Below are positions 1 through 9,472 of a DNA stretch of 38,496 nt, piece after piece (positions within the stretch are counted from its first letter, which is position 1; each line of letters starts with the position of its first letter). The stretch spans positions 1 to 38,496 of the forward strand of contig CAILKP010000086.1 of the NCBI GenBank assembly GCA_903834785.1. The letters are read 5' to 3'. Below the pieces are notes generated by a model that saw nothing but the letters and a program-made list of their open reading frames with translations, did no database searches and was not told where the DNA came from. The stretch is from an uncultured bacterium. Lineage in GTDB: Bacteria > Planctomycetota > Phycisphaerae > Phycisphaerales > UBA1924. The position numbers and the translations under genes are program-made.

Positions 1-270
1 GAAGTTGTTCGCCTCCTTGAGGATCGCCATGTCCAGGGCCTGATCGGCGACCAGCTTCTTCAGCCGCGTGTTCTCGACTTCGAGTTCCTTGAGCCGCCTG
101 GCCTCATCAGACTTCATGCCGCCGTACTGCGCCCGCCAGCGGGCGAAGGTCGGTTCGCTGACGCCCAGGTGCTGGACGATCTGGGCAACCGGGCGGCCGG
201 CGGCCAGCATGGCATCGGCCTCACGCAGCTTCGAGATGATCTGTTCGGGTGTGTGTCGTGTCCGCTTCAT
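1..270 (-). CDS. IS3-family transposase OrfA (partial, C-terminus off the left edge)
   Basis: This is the N-terminal 90 residues of an IS3/IS911-type OrfA, the small DNA-binding subunit that joins with OrfB by ribosomal frameshifting to form the transposase. It starts [19 protein letters not shown]. Residues 7-50 form the helix-turn-helix typical of HTH_Tnp_1, including the recognition-helix segment [12 protein letters not shown] leucine-zipper-like coiled coil follows from about residue 58 ([17 protein letters not shown]), ending in the family-typical KEANNF. The ATG at 268-270 has an AGGAG ribosome site seven bases upstream. OrfB, with the DDE catalytic domain, should lie immediately to the left of the window. 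Family identity is clear; the IS subgroup was not assigned. Confidence 0.9.
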   Translation of the reverse strand, partial: MKRTRHTPEQIISKLREADAMLAAGRPVAQIVQHLGVSEPTFARWRAQYGGMKSDEARRLKELEVENTRLKKLVADQALDMAILKEANNF

Positions 271-345
271 CGAGAATCTCCTGGCCGCTACCGGCGGCCT
301 TCGGGACTCTCATAGTTGGTGGATCAGGATTCCGGGAGCAGGTCA
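1..345 (-). mobile_element. IS3-family insertion sequence, one end only (5' end, partial)
   Basis: The first 345 bases look like the orfA-side end of an IS3-family element that continues past the left edge. Reading on the minus strand, a putative terminal inverted repeat begins TGACCTGCTCCCGGAATCC (outer tip near base 345, TG...CA ends). It is followed by about 75 bases of leader and then orfA. The other terminus, orfB and the target duplication are outside the window, so the exact outer boundary is inferred from the TG/CA tip and from where the interrupted chemoreceptor frame resumes. Confidence 0.7.
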
Positions 346-376
346 CGCTTCTGCGGCATTGGAGCGGGAGGCGACG

Positions 377-2011
377 ATGCTCTCCTCATTGTCGCGACTG
401 AGTCTGGCGGCGGAGGCGGTCGCAAGCCGGCTGGCGCCGGGTGCGGGTGGTGAGGCGGCGGTGCCGGTCGCGGCGGCGGAGGAACTGGTCAAGGCAGGTG
501 CGGCCGTTCGTGAAATATTGGGAGCTTCATCGGATTCTGCAGGGGAATCGGGGAAGCTGGCACAGGTACTGACAGCGCACCGGGCGTTTGCCGACGCCTT
601 GAGTGCCGCGGCTGGAAAAGTGACACCCGAGACGGCGGCGACGCTCTCGGAGTGCCGGGGCATGCTTGCGGTGGCGGTTGCGGAAGCAATCAAGGTTGCC
701 GAGCAGGATGCTCGCGGGCTGCGCGAGGAGATGAATCGGGGCGGGCAGGCGATCATCGGCACCGTGGCGATCTCCGGCGGTGCGGTGATCGGCGTGTCTG
801 TGCTGGTGGTGTGGCTGCTGCTGCGGAGCGTGTGCGGACGGCTCAAGACGCTGCTGGATCGAGCGCGGCTGATCGCCTCGGGCGACTTGTCTTACAACCG
901 GTTGCCGGTGACGGGCAACGACGAACTGGCGGAGCTGACCAAGGCTGTCAACACGATGAACGCCGAGTTGCACAACCTGACGTTCCAGGTGGTGTCGACG
1001 GCCCGGGAGATGTCGGGCGCGGCGGTGGAGCTGATGACTTCCAGCGAGCGGATGGCGGTGGGCATGCAGAACCAGAGCTACCAGCTGGGCTCGATGGCGG
1101 GCTCGGCGACGGAGCTGTCGGCTTCTGCCGATCAGGTGTCGTACGAGACGAAGGCGGCGGCGGAGAGTGCCGAGGCGACGCGCAAGGCGGGCACTGAGGG
1201 CATGACGGCCGTGAAGCAGGCCATTGAGGGCATGGGGGCGATCAAGGAGGCCTCGGAGGCGAGCAGCCAGGTGATCGGGCGGCTGGCCGAGCAGTGCGAG
1301 ACGATTGACCGGGTGGTGCAGATGATCGAGGACATCGCCGGGCAGACGAACCTGCTTGCGCTCAACGCGGCGATTGAGGCGGCGCGGGCCGGGGAGCACG
1401 GGCGCGGGTTTGCTGTTGTTGCGGACGAGGTTCGCAAGCTCTCGGTCCGGACGACTGGCGCAACGGGCGAGATTGCCGAGAGCATCAAGACGGTTCGGCA
1501 GCAGGTGCTTGATGCACAGTCGGCGGTGCGGCACGCCGGGGAGCACGTTGCGCGCGGTGTGGAGCGGACGGCGGGTGTGGAGACGCAGTTAACCTCGATC
1601 ATCACGCAGGCCGATGAACTGGCGCGGGTGGTGTCATCGATCGCGGCGGCGGTGCAGATGCAGACCGAGTCGCTCAACGAGATCAGCGTGACGTCGGCAG
1701 GGTGCGCCAACATCGGGGCGGAGCTTGGGGATGCGAGCGGCCAGCATGCGGCGGCGTGGACGGAACTGCAGCGCAAAGCACTGCTGCTGGATCAGGTGAC
1801 CAATAAGTTTGACATTGACCGCAACAAGCACGGCGGCGGGACGGGCGGCTCGACCAAGCGGCGTAAGCTGCCGCCGAAGCCGGACCTGAGCAAGATGCAG
1901 AATCTGATCGAGGAAGTCGGCAGCACGGGCGGCGGCGATGGGTCGGCAGGGCCACGATCCGATGCGGTTCACGCCGCGGACACATCGCATGAGCATGCCA
2001 AGGCGGCGTGA
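377..2011 (+). CDS. methyl-accepting chemotaxis protein, probably 5'-truncated by the IS element
   Basis: Transmembrane chemoreceptor that would relay signals to CheA/CheW. From the ATG at 377 (GGGAGG site eight bases upstream) it is 544 residues. It has a helical sensor remnant (1-120), one membrane segment (about 125-149), a HAMP domain (about 150-205) and the conserved cytoplasmic hairpin around residue 320-350 ([20 protein letters not shown]). A basic/Gly-rich tail lacks a CheR-tethering pentapeptide. A normal receptor of this type has an N-terminal membrane helix before the sensor bundle. None is present, and the helical frame runs open straight up to the IS tip at 345. I infer that the IS removed the start of the gene; the 377 start may be a fortuitous restart, so treat this as a probable pseudogene or altered receptor. 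Confidence 0.8.
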   Translation: MLSSLSRLSLAAEAVASRLAPGAGGEAAVPVAAAEELVKAGAAVREILGASSDSAGESGKLAQVLTAHRAFADALSAAAGKVTPETAATLSECRGMLAVAVAEAIKVAEQDARGLREEMNRGGQAIIGTVAISGGAVIGVSVLVVWLLLRSVCGRLKTLLDRARLIASGDLSYNRLPVTGNDELAELTKAVNTMNAELHNLTFQVVSTAREMSGAAVELMTSSERMAVGMQNQSYQLGSMAGSATELSASADQVSYETKAAAESAEATRKAGTEGMTAVKQAIEGMGAIKEASEASSQVIGRLAEQCETIDRVVQMIEDIAGQTNLLALNAAIEAARAGEHGRGFAVVADEVRKLSVRTTGATGEIAESIKTVRQQVLDAQSAVRHAGEHVARGVERTAGVETQLTSIITQADELARVVSSIAAAVQMQTESLNEISVTSAGCANIGAELGDASGQHAAAWTELQRKALLLDQVTNKFDIDRNKHGGGTGGSTKRRKLPPKPDLSKMQNLIEEVGSTGGGDGSAGPRSDAVHAADTSHEHAKAA

Positions 2012-2050
2012 TGCGAGACTGAGGGGAGGCGAAACGGAGCGAATAACGAA

Positions 2051-2081
2051 CAAGGCCCCGGACGTGATGTCCGGGGCCTTG
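2051..2081. terminator. bidirectional intrinsic terminator between convergent genes
   Basis: Perfect inverted repeat with arms AAGGCCCCGGAC (2052-2063) and its complement (2069-2080) around a five-base loop. It lies between the end of the chemoreceptor gene and the end of groEL. On the minus strand the hairpin is followed by TTGTTCGTTATT, and on the plus strand by TTGTGGTTGTG. It is therefore better as a groEL terminator but could serve both. Confidence 0.85.
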
Positions 2082-2139
2082 TGGTTGTGAACGTGGTGCG
2101 AAGCGGCCGCGGGAGGGGTGGGGAACGGCCGGGAGGGAC

Positions 2140-3894
<1,755 letters not shown>

Positions 3895-3940
3895 TCATCT
3901 TGGAACTTGTATCTTGTTACTTTGCCTTTTCAGGCCAGGC

Positions 3941-4264
3941 TCAGCCCTCGATCACGGCGAGGACTTCGTCCTCGCTCATGACCAGGAACTCCTGGCCGTT
4001 GAGCTTGATCTCGGTGCCGGAGTAGGAGCTGAAGAGGACCTTGTCGCCGGTCTTGATCGAGAGCGGGATGAGGTTGCCGGTCTCGTGGTTGACGGTGCCG
4101 GTGCCGACGGCCTGGACGGTGCCGGTCTTGGGGGTTTCCTTGGCCTTCTCGGGCAGGAAGAGACCGCTGGCGGTCTTGGTCTCGGCCTCGTCGCGCTTGA
4201 CGAGGATCTTGTCGTGCAGGGGGCGGAAGCCGATGTTGGCGCTGGCGGACTTGTCTTTGGCCAT
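3941..4264 (-). CDS. groES: co-chaperonin GroES (10 kDa)
   Basis: Seven-subunit lid of the GroEL chamber. At 107 residues it is about ten longer than the E. coli protein because of an N-terminal extension ([10 protein letters not shown]) before the canonical start [14 protein letters not shown]. The GroEL-contacting mobile loop ([16 protein letters not shown], about residues 28-43) and the [18 protein letters not shown] segment are present. AGGAG sits eight bases before the ATG. It is the first gene of a groES-groEL pair. The 114 bases between it and the upstream gene show neither a CIRCE repeat nor a clear sigma-32-type promoter, so heat-shock control cannot be assigned from the sequence. 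Confidence 0.97.
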   Translation of the reverse strand: MAKDKSASANIGFRPLHDKILVKRDEAETKTASGLFLPEKAKETPKTGTVQAVGTGTVNHETGNLIPLSIKTGDKVLFSSYSGTEIKLNGQEFLVMSEDEVLAVIEG

Positions 4265-4378
4265 GGGTCAGATCTCCTGAAAACGGGTCTCGAATCTCAA
4301 AGTGCCTTGCGGGCCGTTTGGCTGTTGCAGGCGGGTGAACCGGGGGGAATGAACTGGGGAACGTGAGTCAGTGGGGGG

Positions 4379-4996
4379 TCAGCAGGCGCCGGGCCAGCGT
4401 CCCTGGTAGTAGCGGGTCATGCATCGCTGCATGAGTTGCAGCATCATCTCAAGGTTGGCGGCGGAGCGGTCGACCACGGCGAAGGCGCCGCAGCGGAGTG
4501 CCGCGTGCATTTCGCGGCTGCCGTCACGCTGCATGCGTGGCGGGCGGACGACGACGGTGGGCGGGGGGGAGTCCAGGCGGGCCAGCAGCTCCAGCACGCG
4601 GTTGCCGGCTTCCTCGGCATCTGCCGCGGCGGCGGGGGTGGTCTCCTCCATCGGCAGCGAGAGGTCGACGACGGCGATGTGGACGTTGTTGGCGCGGACG
4701 AAGCGCTCGGCCTGGCGGGCGGAGTTGACCTTGGTGGCCACGACGCCCATGGGTTCCAGGAACCGGGGGAGGTTCTCTGTCCAGGCGTGGGTGTGCCAGG
4801 GGGCGTAGGAGAGGAGGAGGTTGAGCCGCTGGCTGGGGCCGGGCTGGCCCTTGGCGGGGCCGTCGCCGGGGATCATGTCGAGATGGTCGGTCGGGCCGCA
4901 GGGCTGGCCGCCGAAGCCGGGCAGGTCCGAGGGGCCACCGCTTTGGCGGTCTTCGCCAAAGGGATCGGGGGCCGGGGTGGGACGGCTAAAGGACAT
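4379..4996 (-). CDS. degenerate receiver (REC-like) domain protein
   Basis: A 205-residue protein with a Pro/Gly-rich, probably disordered first 55 residues followed by a response-regulator receiver-like fold. The best matches are HIAVVDLSLP, with D111 at the phospho-acceptor position, and a later ALRCGAFAVVD segment resembling the beta5 region. The acidic pair at the start of a true receiver is replaced (LNLLLSYAP). The Thr/Ser and Lys signature positions are also not evident (VVVRPP; VVDRS). It may therefore be an unphosphorylated pseudo-receiver. There is no output domain. The ATG at 4994-4996 is the only ATG in frame that starts the folded unit, though its ribosome site is weak. It follows rmuC (190-base gap) and precedes groES on the same strand. 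Confidence 0.55.
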   Translation of the reverse strand: MSFSRPTPAPDPFGEDRQSGGPSDLPGFGGQPCGPTDHLDMIPGDGPAKGQPGPSQRLNLLLSYAPWHTHAWTENLPRFLEPMGVVATKVNSARQAERFVRANNVHIAVVDLSLPMEETTPAAAADAEEAGNRVLELLARLDSPPPTVVVRPPRMQRDGSREMHAALRCGAFAVVDRSAANLEMMLQLMQRCMTRYYQGRWPGAC

Positions 4997-5186
4997 CGAC
5001 GGCAAGGCAATGGCAACCGGCGTGCCGGAAACCAGCGGCACGGAGCGGGAGGAAAAACGGGGATGTTTGGAATCTGAAAGGGTTTTGCCGGGCGTGGCTT
5101 GGGGCCAGTTGAGCCGTGGGAATCCGCCGGGTGCCCGGTGCGTGCCAGTTTGGCAGGCGCGGGAGCGGGGCGGGGTGGCGTGGTGC

Positions 5187-6815
5187 TCAGTCGTGCAAGT
5201 CCGGCAGCAGCAGGGCGTCGGGGTCGGTGGAGGGGTCGGGCAGGAGGAGTGTGGCCTGGTCGGAGGGCAGGGCCTCGACCTTGCTGAGCTTCTTGGTGAT
5301 TTGGGTGCTGCGGGAGCGGGCGCCGGCGAGTTCCTTCTTGGCAGCATCGAGCTTGTCCTCGACCTTGCCGAGCAGGTCGCCGAACTTGGTGAAATCGGTT
5401 TTGATTGCGCCCAGGAGGTTGGCGATATCGGCGGAGCGTTTCTGGATGGCCAGGGTGCGGAAGCCCATGAGCAGGGCCATGGCGAAGGCGGAGAAGTTGG
5501 TGGGGCCCTGGATGAGGACCTTGTAGTCTCGGGTGAGGGTCTCGATGAGGCCTGGCATCTTGACGACTTCGGCGTAGAGGGCCTCGGTCGGCAGGAAGAG
5601 GACGGCGAAGTTGGTGGTCGTGGGCGGGGCGATGTACTTGTCGCGGATGTCCTTGGCGCAGCCGTAGATGCGATTCTCGAGGCCCTTCTGGGCGGCCTTG
5701 ACGCCCTCGACATCGCCGGCTTCGGCGGCATCGACCAGACGCTGGTAGTCCTCGATGGGGAACTTGCTGTCGATGGGGAGGTAGACGGGCTGGTCGGTGC
5801 CCTCGGGGCCGGGCAGGCGGAGGGCGAACTCGACAACCTCGCCGCTGCGGGGCTTGGGCTTGAAGTTGGCCGTGTACTGCTCGGCGGTGAAGATCTGTTC
5901 GAGGAGGTTGGCGAGCTGGACCTCGCCCCAGACGCCGCGGGTTTTGACGTTGGTCATCACGCGGCGGAGGTCGGTGACGTTGCCGGCGAGATTCTTCATC
6001 TCGCCGAAGCCGGCCTGCACGGCCTCGAGGCGATCGCTGACGAGTTTGAAGCTCTCGCCCAGGCGGGTGTTGAGGGTGCTGGAGAGCTTTTCATCAACGG
6101 TGGCCCGCATCTGCTCGAGCTTGGATTCAGAGGCCTGCTGGATGCTGGTGAGTTTGACCTCGACGGTGGCGCGGAGCTTCTCGACGTTTTCGCTGGTGGC
6201 CTGGCTCTGAGCGGCCAAAGAGGTGCTGACGCGGTCGGAGATGCCGGAGAGGTTGGTGCTGTTTTCCTTGGCCAGGTTCTGCACGGCGGTGGTGATCTCA
6301 CTGCGGGTGGCGGTGAGCTGCTGGCTGAGCGTGGACTGCATGGTGGCTGCCGCGGTTTGCTGGGCGGTGGCGGCGGCCTCGAGGCGCTGGGAGACTTCCG
6401 TGCGGAGGGCCTCAGCGGCTTTGGCCTGGGTCTGAGTCTGGGTGGTGGTGGCGGTGGCGACGGTGGTGGTGAGGTTCTGGACCTGCTCGGAGACGGAGCC
6501 GGTGAGGCGGGAGAAGGCGGTTTCGGTGCGGGTGGCCAGGGCGGTGATGCTGTCGGCCAGTTCGGTGCGCTGGCTAGCGAGCTGGCCGGCGAGTTCCTGG
6601 CGCTGTGCCGCGGCGTCGGTGCGGGCGGATTGCTCGAGCCGGGCGAGGTCATCGCGGAGGCGGGTGAGATCCGCAGTGAGGGTGGCCAGGGCGGCGGCGG
6701 TGGCGGCCTGGGCCTGGCCAGCGCCGGAGGCGCGGATGGCCAGGAGCACGACGACGGCCACGCCCAGGGCGGCGGCGGAGAGGATGATGGAGACGATGAG
6801 GAGTGTTTCGAGCAT
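5187..6815 (-). CDS. rmuC: RmuC family DNA recombination protein
   Basis: Predicted membrane-anchored nuclease-like protein of the RmuC family, known in E. coli for limiting recombination at inverted repeats. Its 542 residues comprise an N-terminal membrane helix (about 5-27) and a long Ala/Gln/Thr-rich coiled coil (about 35-280). The conserved RmuC core follows, with GVWGEVQL (294-301) and the PD-(D/E)xK-like DSKFP (349-353). The Leu-rich C-terminus (LLLPDP) is not a recognised domain. The ATG at 6813-6815 is preceded by GGAGGTG about nine bases upstream. The open frame continues far upstream, opposite carA, but that extension is not protein-like. It is the first gene of the minus-strand run and is divergent from carA across 258 bases. 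Confidence 0.93.
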   Translation of the reverse strand: MLETLLIVSIILSAAALGVAVVVLLAIRASGAGQAQAATAAALATLTADLTRLRDDLARLEQSARTDAAAQRQELAGQLASQRTELADSITALATRTETAFSRLTGSVSEQVQNLTTTVATATTTQTQTQAKAAEALRTEVSQRLEAAATAQQTAAATMQSTLSQQLTATRSEITTAVQNLAKENSTNLSGISDRVSTSLAAQSQATSENVEKLRATVEVKLTSIQQASESKLEQMRATVDEKLSSTLNTRLGESFKLVSDRLEAVQAGFGEMKNLAGNVTDLRRVMTNVKTRGVWGEVQLANLLEQIFTAEQYTANFKPKPRSGEVVEFALRLPGPEGTDQPVYLPIDSKFPIEDYQRLVDAAEAGDVEGVKAAQKGLENRIYGCAKDIRDKYIAPPTTTNFAVLFLPTEALYAEVVKMPGLIETLTRDYKVLIQGPTNFSAFAMALLMGFRTLAIQKRSADIANLLGAIKTDFTKFGDLLGKVEDKLDAAKKELAGARSRSTQITKKLSKVEALPSDQATLLLPDPSTDPDALLLPDLHD

Positions 6816-7057
6816 GGGGGAGCACCTCCGAGCGGACGCATGGTTATACCAGCGTGGCGGGCAGCGGGGCGGGCCAAAGTGGGGGCGCGGGGCGGAATTG
6901 TGGGCCGGAGGGCGGTCAGAAGGACAGAGGGTTGTCCGTGAGCGGTGGTGGCGGGGGCGGAGCCGCTGGCTTGGGGTCGTGTATGGGCTGTCGATTAGCG
7001 TGGCGGCGGGGAGGTGAAGCTTGGGTGATGGCGGGGGGGTGTGCGTGCGGTTTTGCC

Positions 7058-7063
7058 TACGCT
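7058..7063 (+). promoter_or_regulatory. possible -10 element for carA
   Basis: TACGCT lies ten bases before the chosen carA ATG, where no Shine-Dalgarno sequence is visible. No good -35 box is seen. It would imply a leaderless or nearly leaderless transcript, which is weakly supported here. Confidence 0.25.
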
Positions 7064-7073
7064 GTGCCCTGAC

Positions 7074-8333
7074 ATGAGCAACCCGCCGAGCAATGTGAAA
7101 ACTGATGCAAGCACGCCGCAGCACAAGGTGCGGCCGGCGGCCCGTTTGGCCCTGCAGGACGGCACGGTGTTCCGTGGCGTTGGGTTTGGTGCCACGGGGC
7201 GGAACCTGGCCCAGCCGGCGGAGGTGGTGTTTAACACGGCGATGGTGGGGTATCAGGAAGCGCTGACCGATCCGTCGTATACCGGGCAGACGCTGGTGTT
7301 CACGGTGCCGATGATCGGCAACTACGGGACGGGGCCGGAGGATGTGGAGAGCCGGAAGGTGCAGGTCTCGGGCATGGTGATCCGCGAGCTGTCGCGGGTG
7401 GCGAGCAACTACCGCTCGACGAAGGACCTGGACACGTACCTGGCGGATGCGGGCGTGCTGGGGATTGCGGAGATTGACACGCGTGCGCTGACACGCAAGC
7501 TGCGGACGGCGGGCGTGATGCAGGGTGTGATCAGCGATCGCGCGGACCTGAGCGATGCGCAGCTGGTGGAGATTGCACGCAAAGCGCCGAGCATGGCCGG
7601 GCAGAACCTGGTGCCGCTGGTGGGCTGCAGCAGCAACCAGACGTGGGCCGAGACGCTGGGCGAGTGGACGATGGACCCGCAGATGACGGGCATCGCCAAG
7701 CCGGGCAAGCGGCACAAGGTGCTGGCGCTGGACTGCGGTGCCAAGTCGAACATCCTGCGGAACCTGGCAGACCGGAACTGTGATGTGACGGTGATGCCGC
7801 ACGACACGCCGGCGGCAACGATCCGAGCGAGGTTTGAGGCCGGTGAGTTTGACGGGCTGTTCATCAGCAACGGCCCGGGCGACCCGGCTGCGGTGGAGCG
7901 GACGATTGCCACGCTGCGGGACCTGATCAAGGGCCCGGCGACGAAGCGCGGGCACCTGCCGACGTTTGGCATCTGCCTCGGGCATCAGCTGCTGGGGCTG
8001 GCGGTGGGGGCGACGACGTTCAAGCTGCCATTTGGGCACCGCGGCGCCAACCAGCCGGTGAAGAACCTGATGACGGGGAAGGTGGAGATCACCAGCCAGA
8101 ACCACGGCTTTGCGGTGGATCCGGCCTCGCTGGAGGCGGTGGGCGGCGAGCCGACGCACGTGCACCTGAACGATGGGACGCTGGCGGGCTTCCGGCTTAA
8201 GGACCGGCCGGTGTTCTGCGTGCAGTATCACCCCGAGGCGAGCCCGGGGCCGCACGATTCGGCGTATCTGTTTGACGCGTTTGTGCGCATGATGGGGACG
8301 CGTGAGCCGGTGCAGTTTGCGGCGAGCGTGTAA
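7074..8333 (+). CDS. carA: carbamoyl-phosphate synthase small (glutaminase) subunit
   Basis: Hydrolyses glutamine and channels ammonia to the large subunit (CarB) for arginine and pyrimidine synthesis. Its 419 residues contain the CarA N-terminal domain (about 20-160, e.g. FNTAMVGYQEALTDPSY) and a class I glutamine amidotransferase domain. The nucleophile is C301 in FGICLGHQ, with H386 and E388 in QYHPEAS. It is longer than the E. coli enzyme (382) mainly through about 18 extra N-terminal residues. The ATG at 7074 was preferred over the GTG at 7041, whose extra 11 residues are not conserved-looking. carB is not in the window. gmk follows almost immediately. Confidence 0.97.
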   Translation: MSNPPSNVKTDASTPQHKVRPAARLALQDGTVFRGVGFGATGRNLAQPAEVVFNTAMVGYQEALTDPSYTGQTLVFTVPMIGNYGTGPEDVESRKVQVSGMVIRELSRVASNYRSTKDLDTYLADAGVLGIAEIDTRALTRKLRTAGVMQGVISDRADLSDAQLVEIARKAPSMAGQNLVPLVGCSSNQTWAETLGEWTMDPQMTGIAKPGKRHKVLALDCGAKSNILRNLADRNCDVTVMPHDTPAATIRARFEAGEFDGLFISNGPGDPAAVERTIATLRDLIKGPATKRGHLPTFGICLGHQLLGLAVGATTFKLPFGHRGANQPVKNLMTGKVEITSQNHGFAVDPASLEAVGGEPTHVHLNDGTLAGFRLKDRPVFCVQYHPEASPGPHDSAYLFDAFVRMMGTREPVQFAASV

Positions 8334-8355
8334 GAGAGAGGACGGAGAGACGAAC

Positions 8356-9024
8356 TTGGCGACGGCTTTTGCTATGGATGCATCGGGCACACAATCTGGC
8401 GCGGGCAGCAGTGTGGGTGGCGGCGCAGGTGGAGGGATGCTGCTGATCATCTCCGGGCCGTCGGGCGTGGGCAAGACGACGATCACGCGTGCTGTTGAGG
8501 CCGCGATGCGGGACTCGGTGTTCTCGGTCTCGTGCACGACGCGGCCGAAGACTGCGGCGGACCGCGAGGGTGTGGACTATCACTTCATTGATGATGCGGC
8601 GTTTGACCAGATGGTCAAGACCGGTGAGTTCCTGGAGCATGCCGGGGTCTTCGGCCGGCGGTACGGCACGCCCCGGGCGTGGGTGACCGAGCAGCTGTCG
8701 CTGGGCAAACTGGTGATCCTGGAGATTGATGTGCAGGGGGCGATTGCCGTCAAGAAGCAGATCCCTGAGGCGGTGGGCATCTTTGTGCTGCCGCCGGATG
8801 AGCAGACGCTGCTGGGGCGGCTGCGGGCGCGGGCACGCGAGGATGAGACGGTGATTCAGCGGCGGTTTGCCAAGGCGCGGGAGGAGATCAGCACGGCGCA
8901 GTCGTGCGGCGTGTACGACGTGTTCCTGGTCAACCGCGTGCTGGATGATTCCGTGGCGATGGCGGTGGGGCTGGTGGACCTGATCCGCACGCGGCGGAGC
9001 AGCCGGGCGCGGGCGGGCGTGTGA
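8356..9024 (+). CDS. gmk: guanylate kinase
   Basis: Phosphorylates GMP to GDP with ATP. The protein has the P-loop GPSGVGKTT (residues 34-42), the GMP-binding segment SCTTRPKTAADREGVDYHF and the LILEIDVQGA-type core (VILEIDVQGAIAVKK). The start is uncertain. The TTG at 8356 is favoured because GGAG lies eight bases upstream; the ATG at 8374 has no ribosome site, and a GTG at 8302 would overlap carA. The chosen start leaves a Gly/Ser-rich N-terminal extension of about 27 residues before the usual kinase start. It lies 22 bases after carA, so the two are probably co-transcribed. Confidence 0.95.
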   Translation: MATAFAMDASGTQSGAGSSVGGGAGGGMLLIISGPSGVGKTTITRAVEAAMRDSVFSVSCTTRPKTAADREGVDYHFIDDAAFDQMVKTGEFLEHAGVFGRRYGTPRAWVTEQLSLGKLVILEIDVQGAIAVKKQIPEAVGIFVLPPDEQTLLGRLRARAREDETVIQRRFAKAREEISTAQSCGVYDVFLVNRVLDDSVAMAVGLVDLIRTRRSSRARAGV

Positions 9025-9071
9025 GCCGGGGTTGGTGAGCGGACCGATGGTCGGGAGAGTGAGAGAACACC

Positions 9072-9443
9072 ATGCGTCACCGAGTGCTTCATGCTGCTGC
9101 GTTGTCCAAGGCCGAGAGCGGCAATATGCCCGCGGATGCGACCAGCGCCGACGAGTTGGAGGCCGCGCTGCGGGCGCTGACGGGCCGGCTGGATGCGGAG
9201 GCCGCGCCGGGCGAGGCGATTATTCTGGACTTCTCGGACATTGATTACATCAACAGCTCGCACCTGGCGCAGTTGCTGCGGGTGCGCAAGAAGCTGACGG
9301 ACCGCGGGGCGCGGCTGATGCTGTGCGGGATGTCGGACCAGTTGTGGTCGACGGTGCACCTGACGGGGCTGGACCGGGTGTTTAAGGTGGCGGCGACGGT
9401 GCGCGATGCGCAGGGGATCCTGTCGATCGAGGAACGGGCCTGA
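9072..9443 (+). CDS. STAS-domain protein (anti-sigma factor antagonist type)
   Basis: A single-domain 123-residue STAS protein of the SpoIIAA/RsbV fold. Residues 48-70 carry the family core [21 protein letters not shown]62 and S63 lie at the serine phosphorylation site used in partner switching, though the usual Asp before the pair is Asn and the Gly after it is His. A later segment, [16 protein letters not shown], matches beta3-beta4. In known systems such proteins bind an anti-sigma kinase when unphosphorylated. No cognate kinase or PP2C phosphatase gene is in this window, so its partner is unknown. It lies between gmk and an Hsp70 gene with short gaps (47 and 29 bases), suggesting one transcript. 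Confidence 0.85.
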   Translation: MRHRVLHAAALSKAESGNMPADATSADELEAALRALTGRLDAEAAPGEAIILDFSDIDYINSSHLAQLLRVRKKLTDRGARLMLCGMSDQLWSTVHLTGLDRVFKVAATVRDAQGILSIEERA

Positions 9444-9472
9444 TACGTGCCGCGGCGGGTGGGGAACTACCG

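Noticed and set aside
4821..6941. 706-residue plus-strand open frame opposite rmuC
   Set aside because: It is extremely Gly/Leu/Glu-rich and without domain motifs, a shadow of rmuC.
6816..8537. 574-codon minus-strand upstream extension of rmuC, opposite carA
   Set aside because: It is Arg/His/Pro-rich and not protein-like, and it is the antisense of the conserved carA frame. rmuC has a clear membrane-anchor start with GGAGGTG at 6815.
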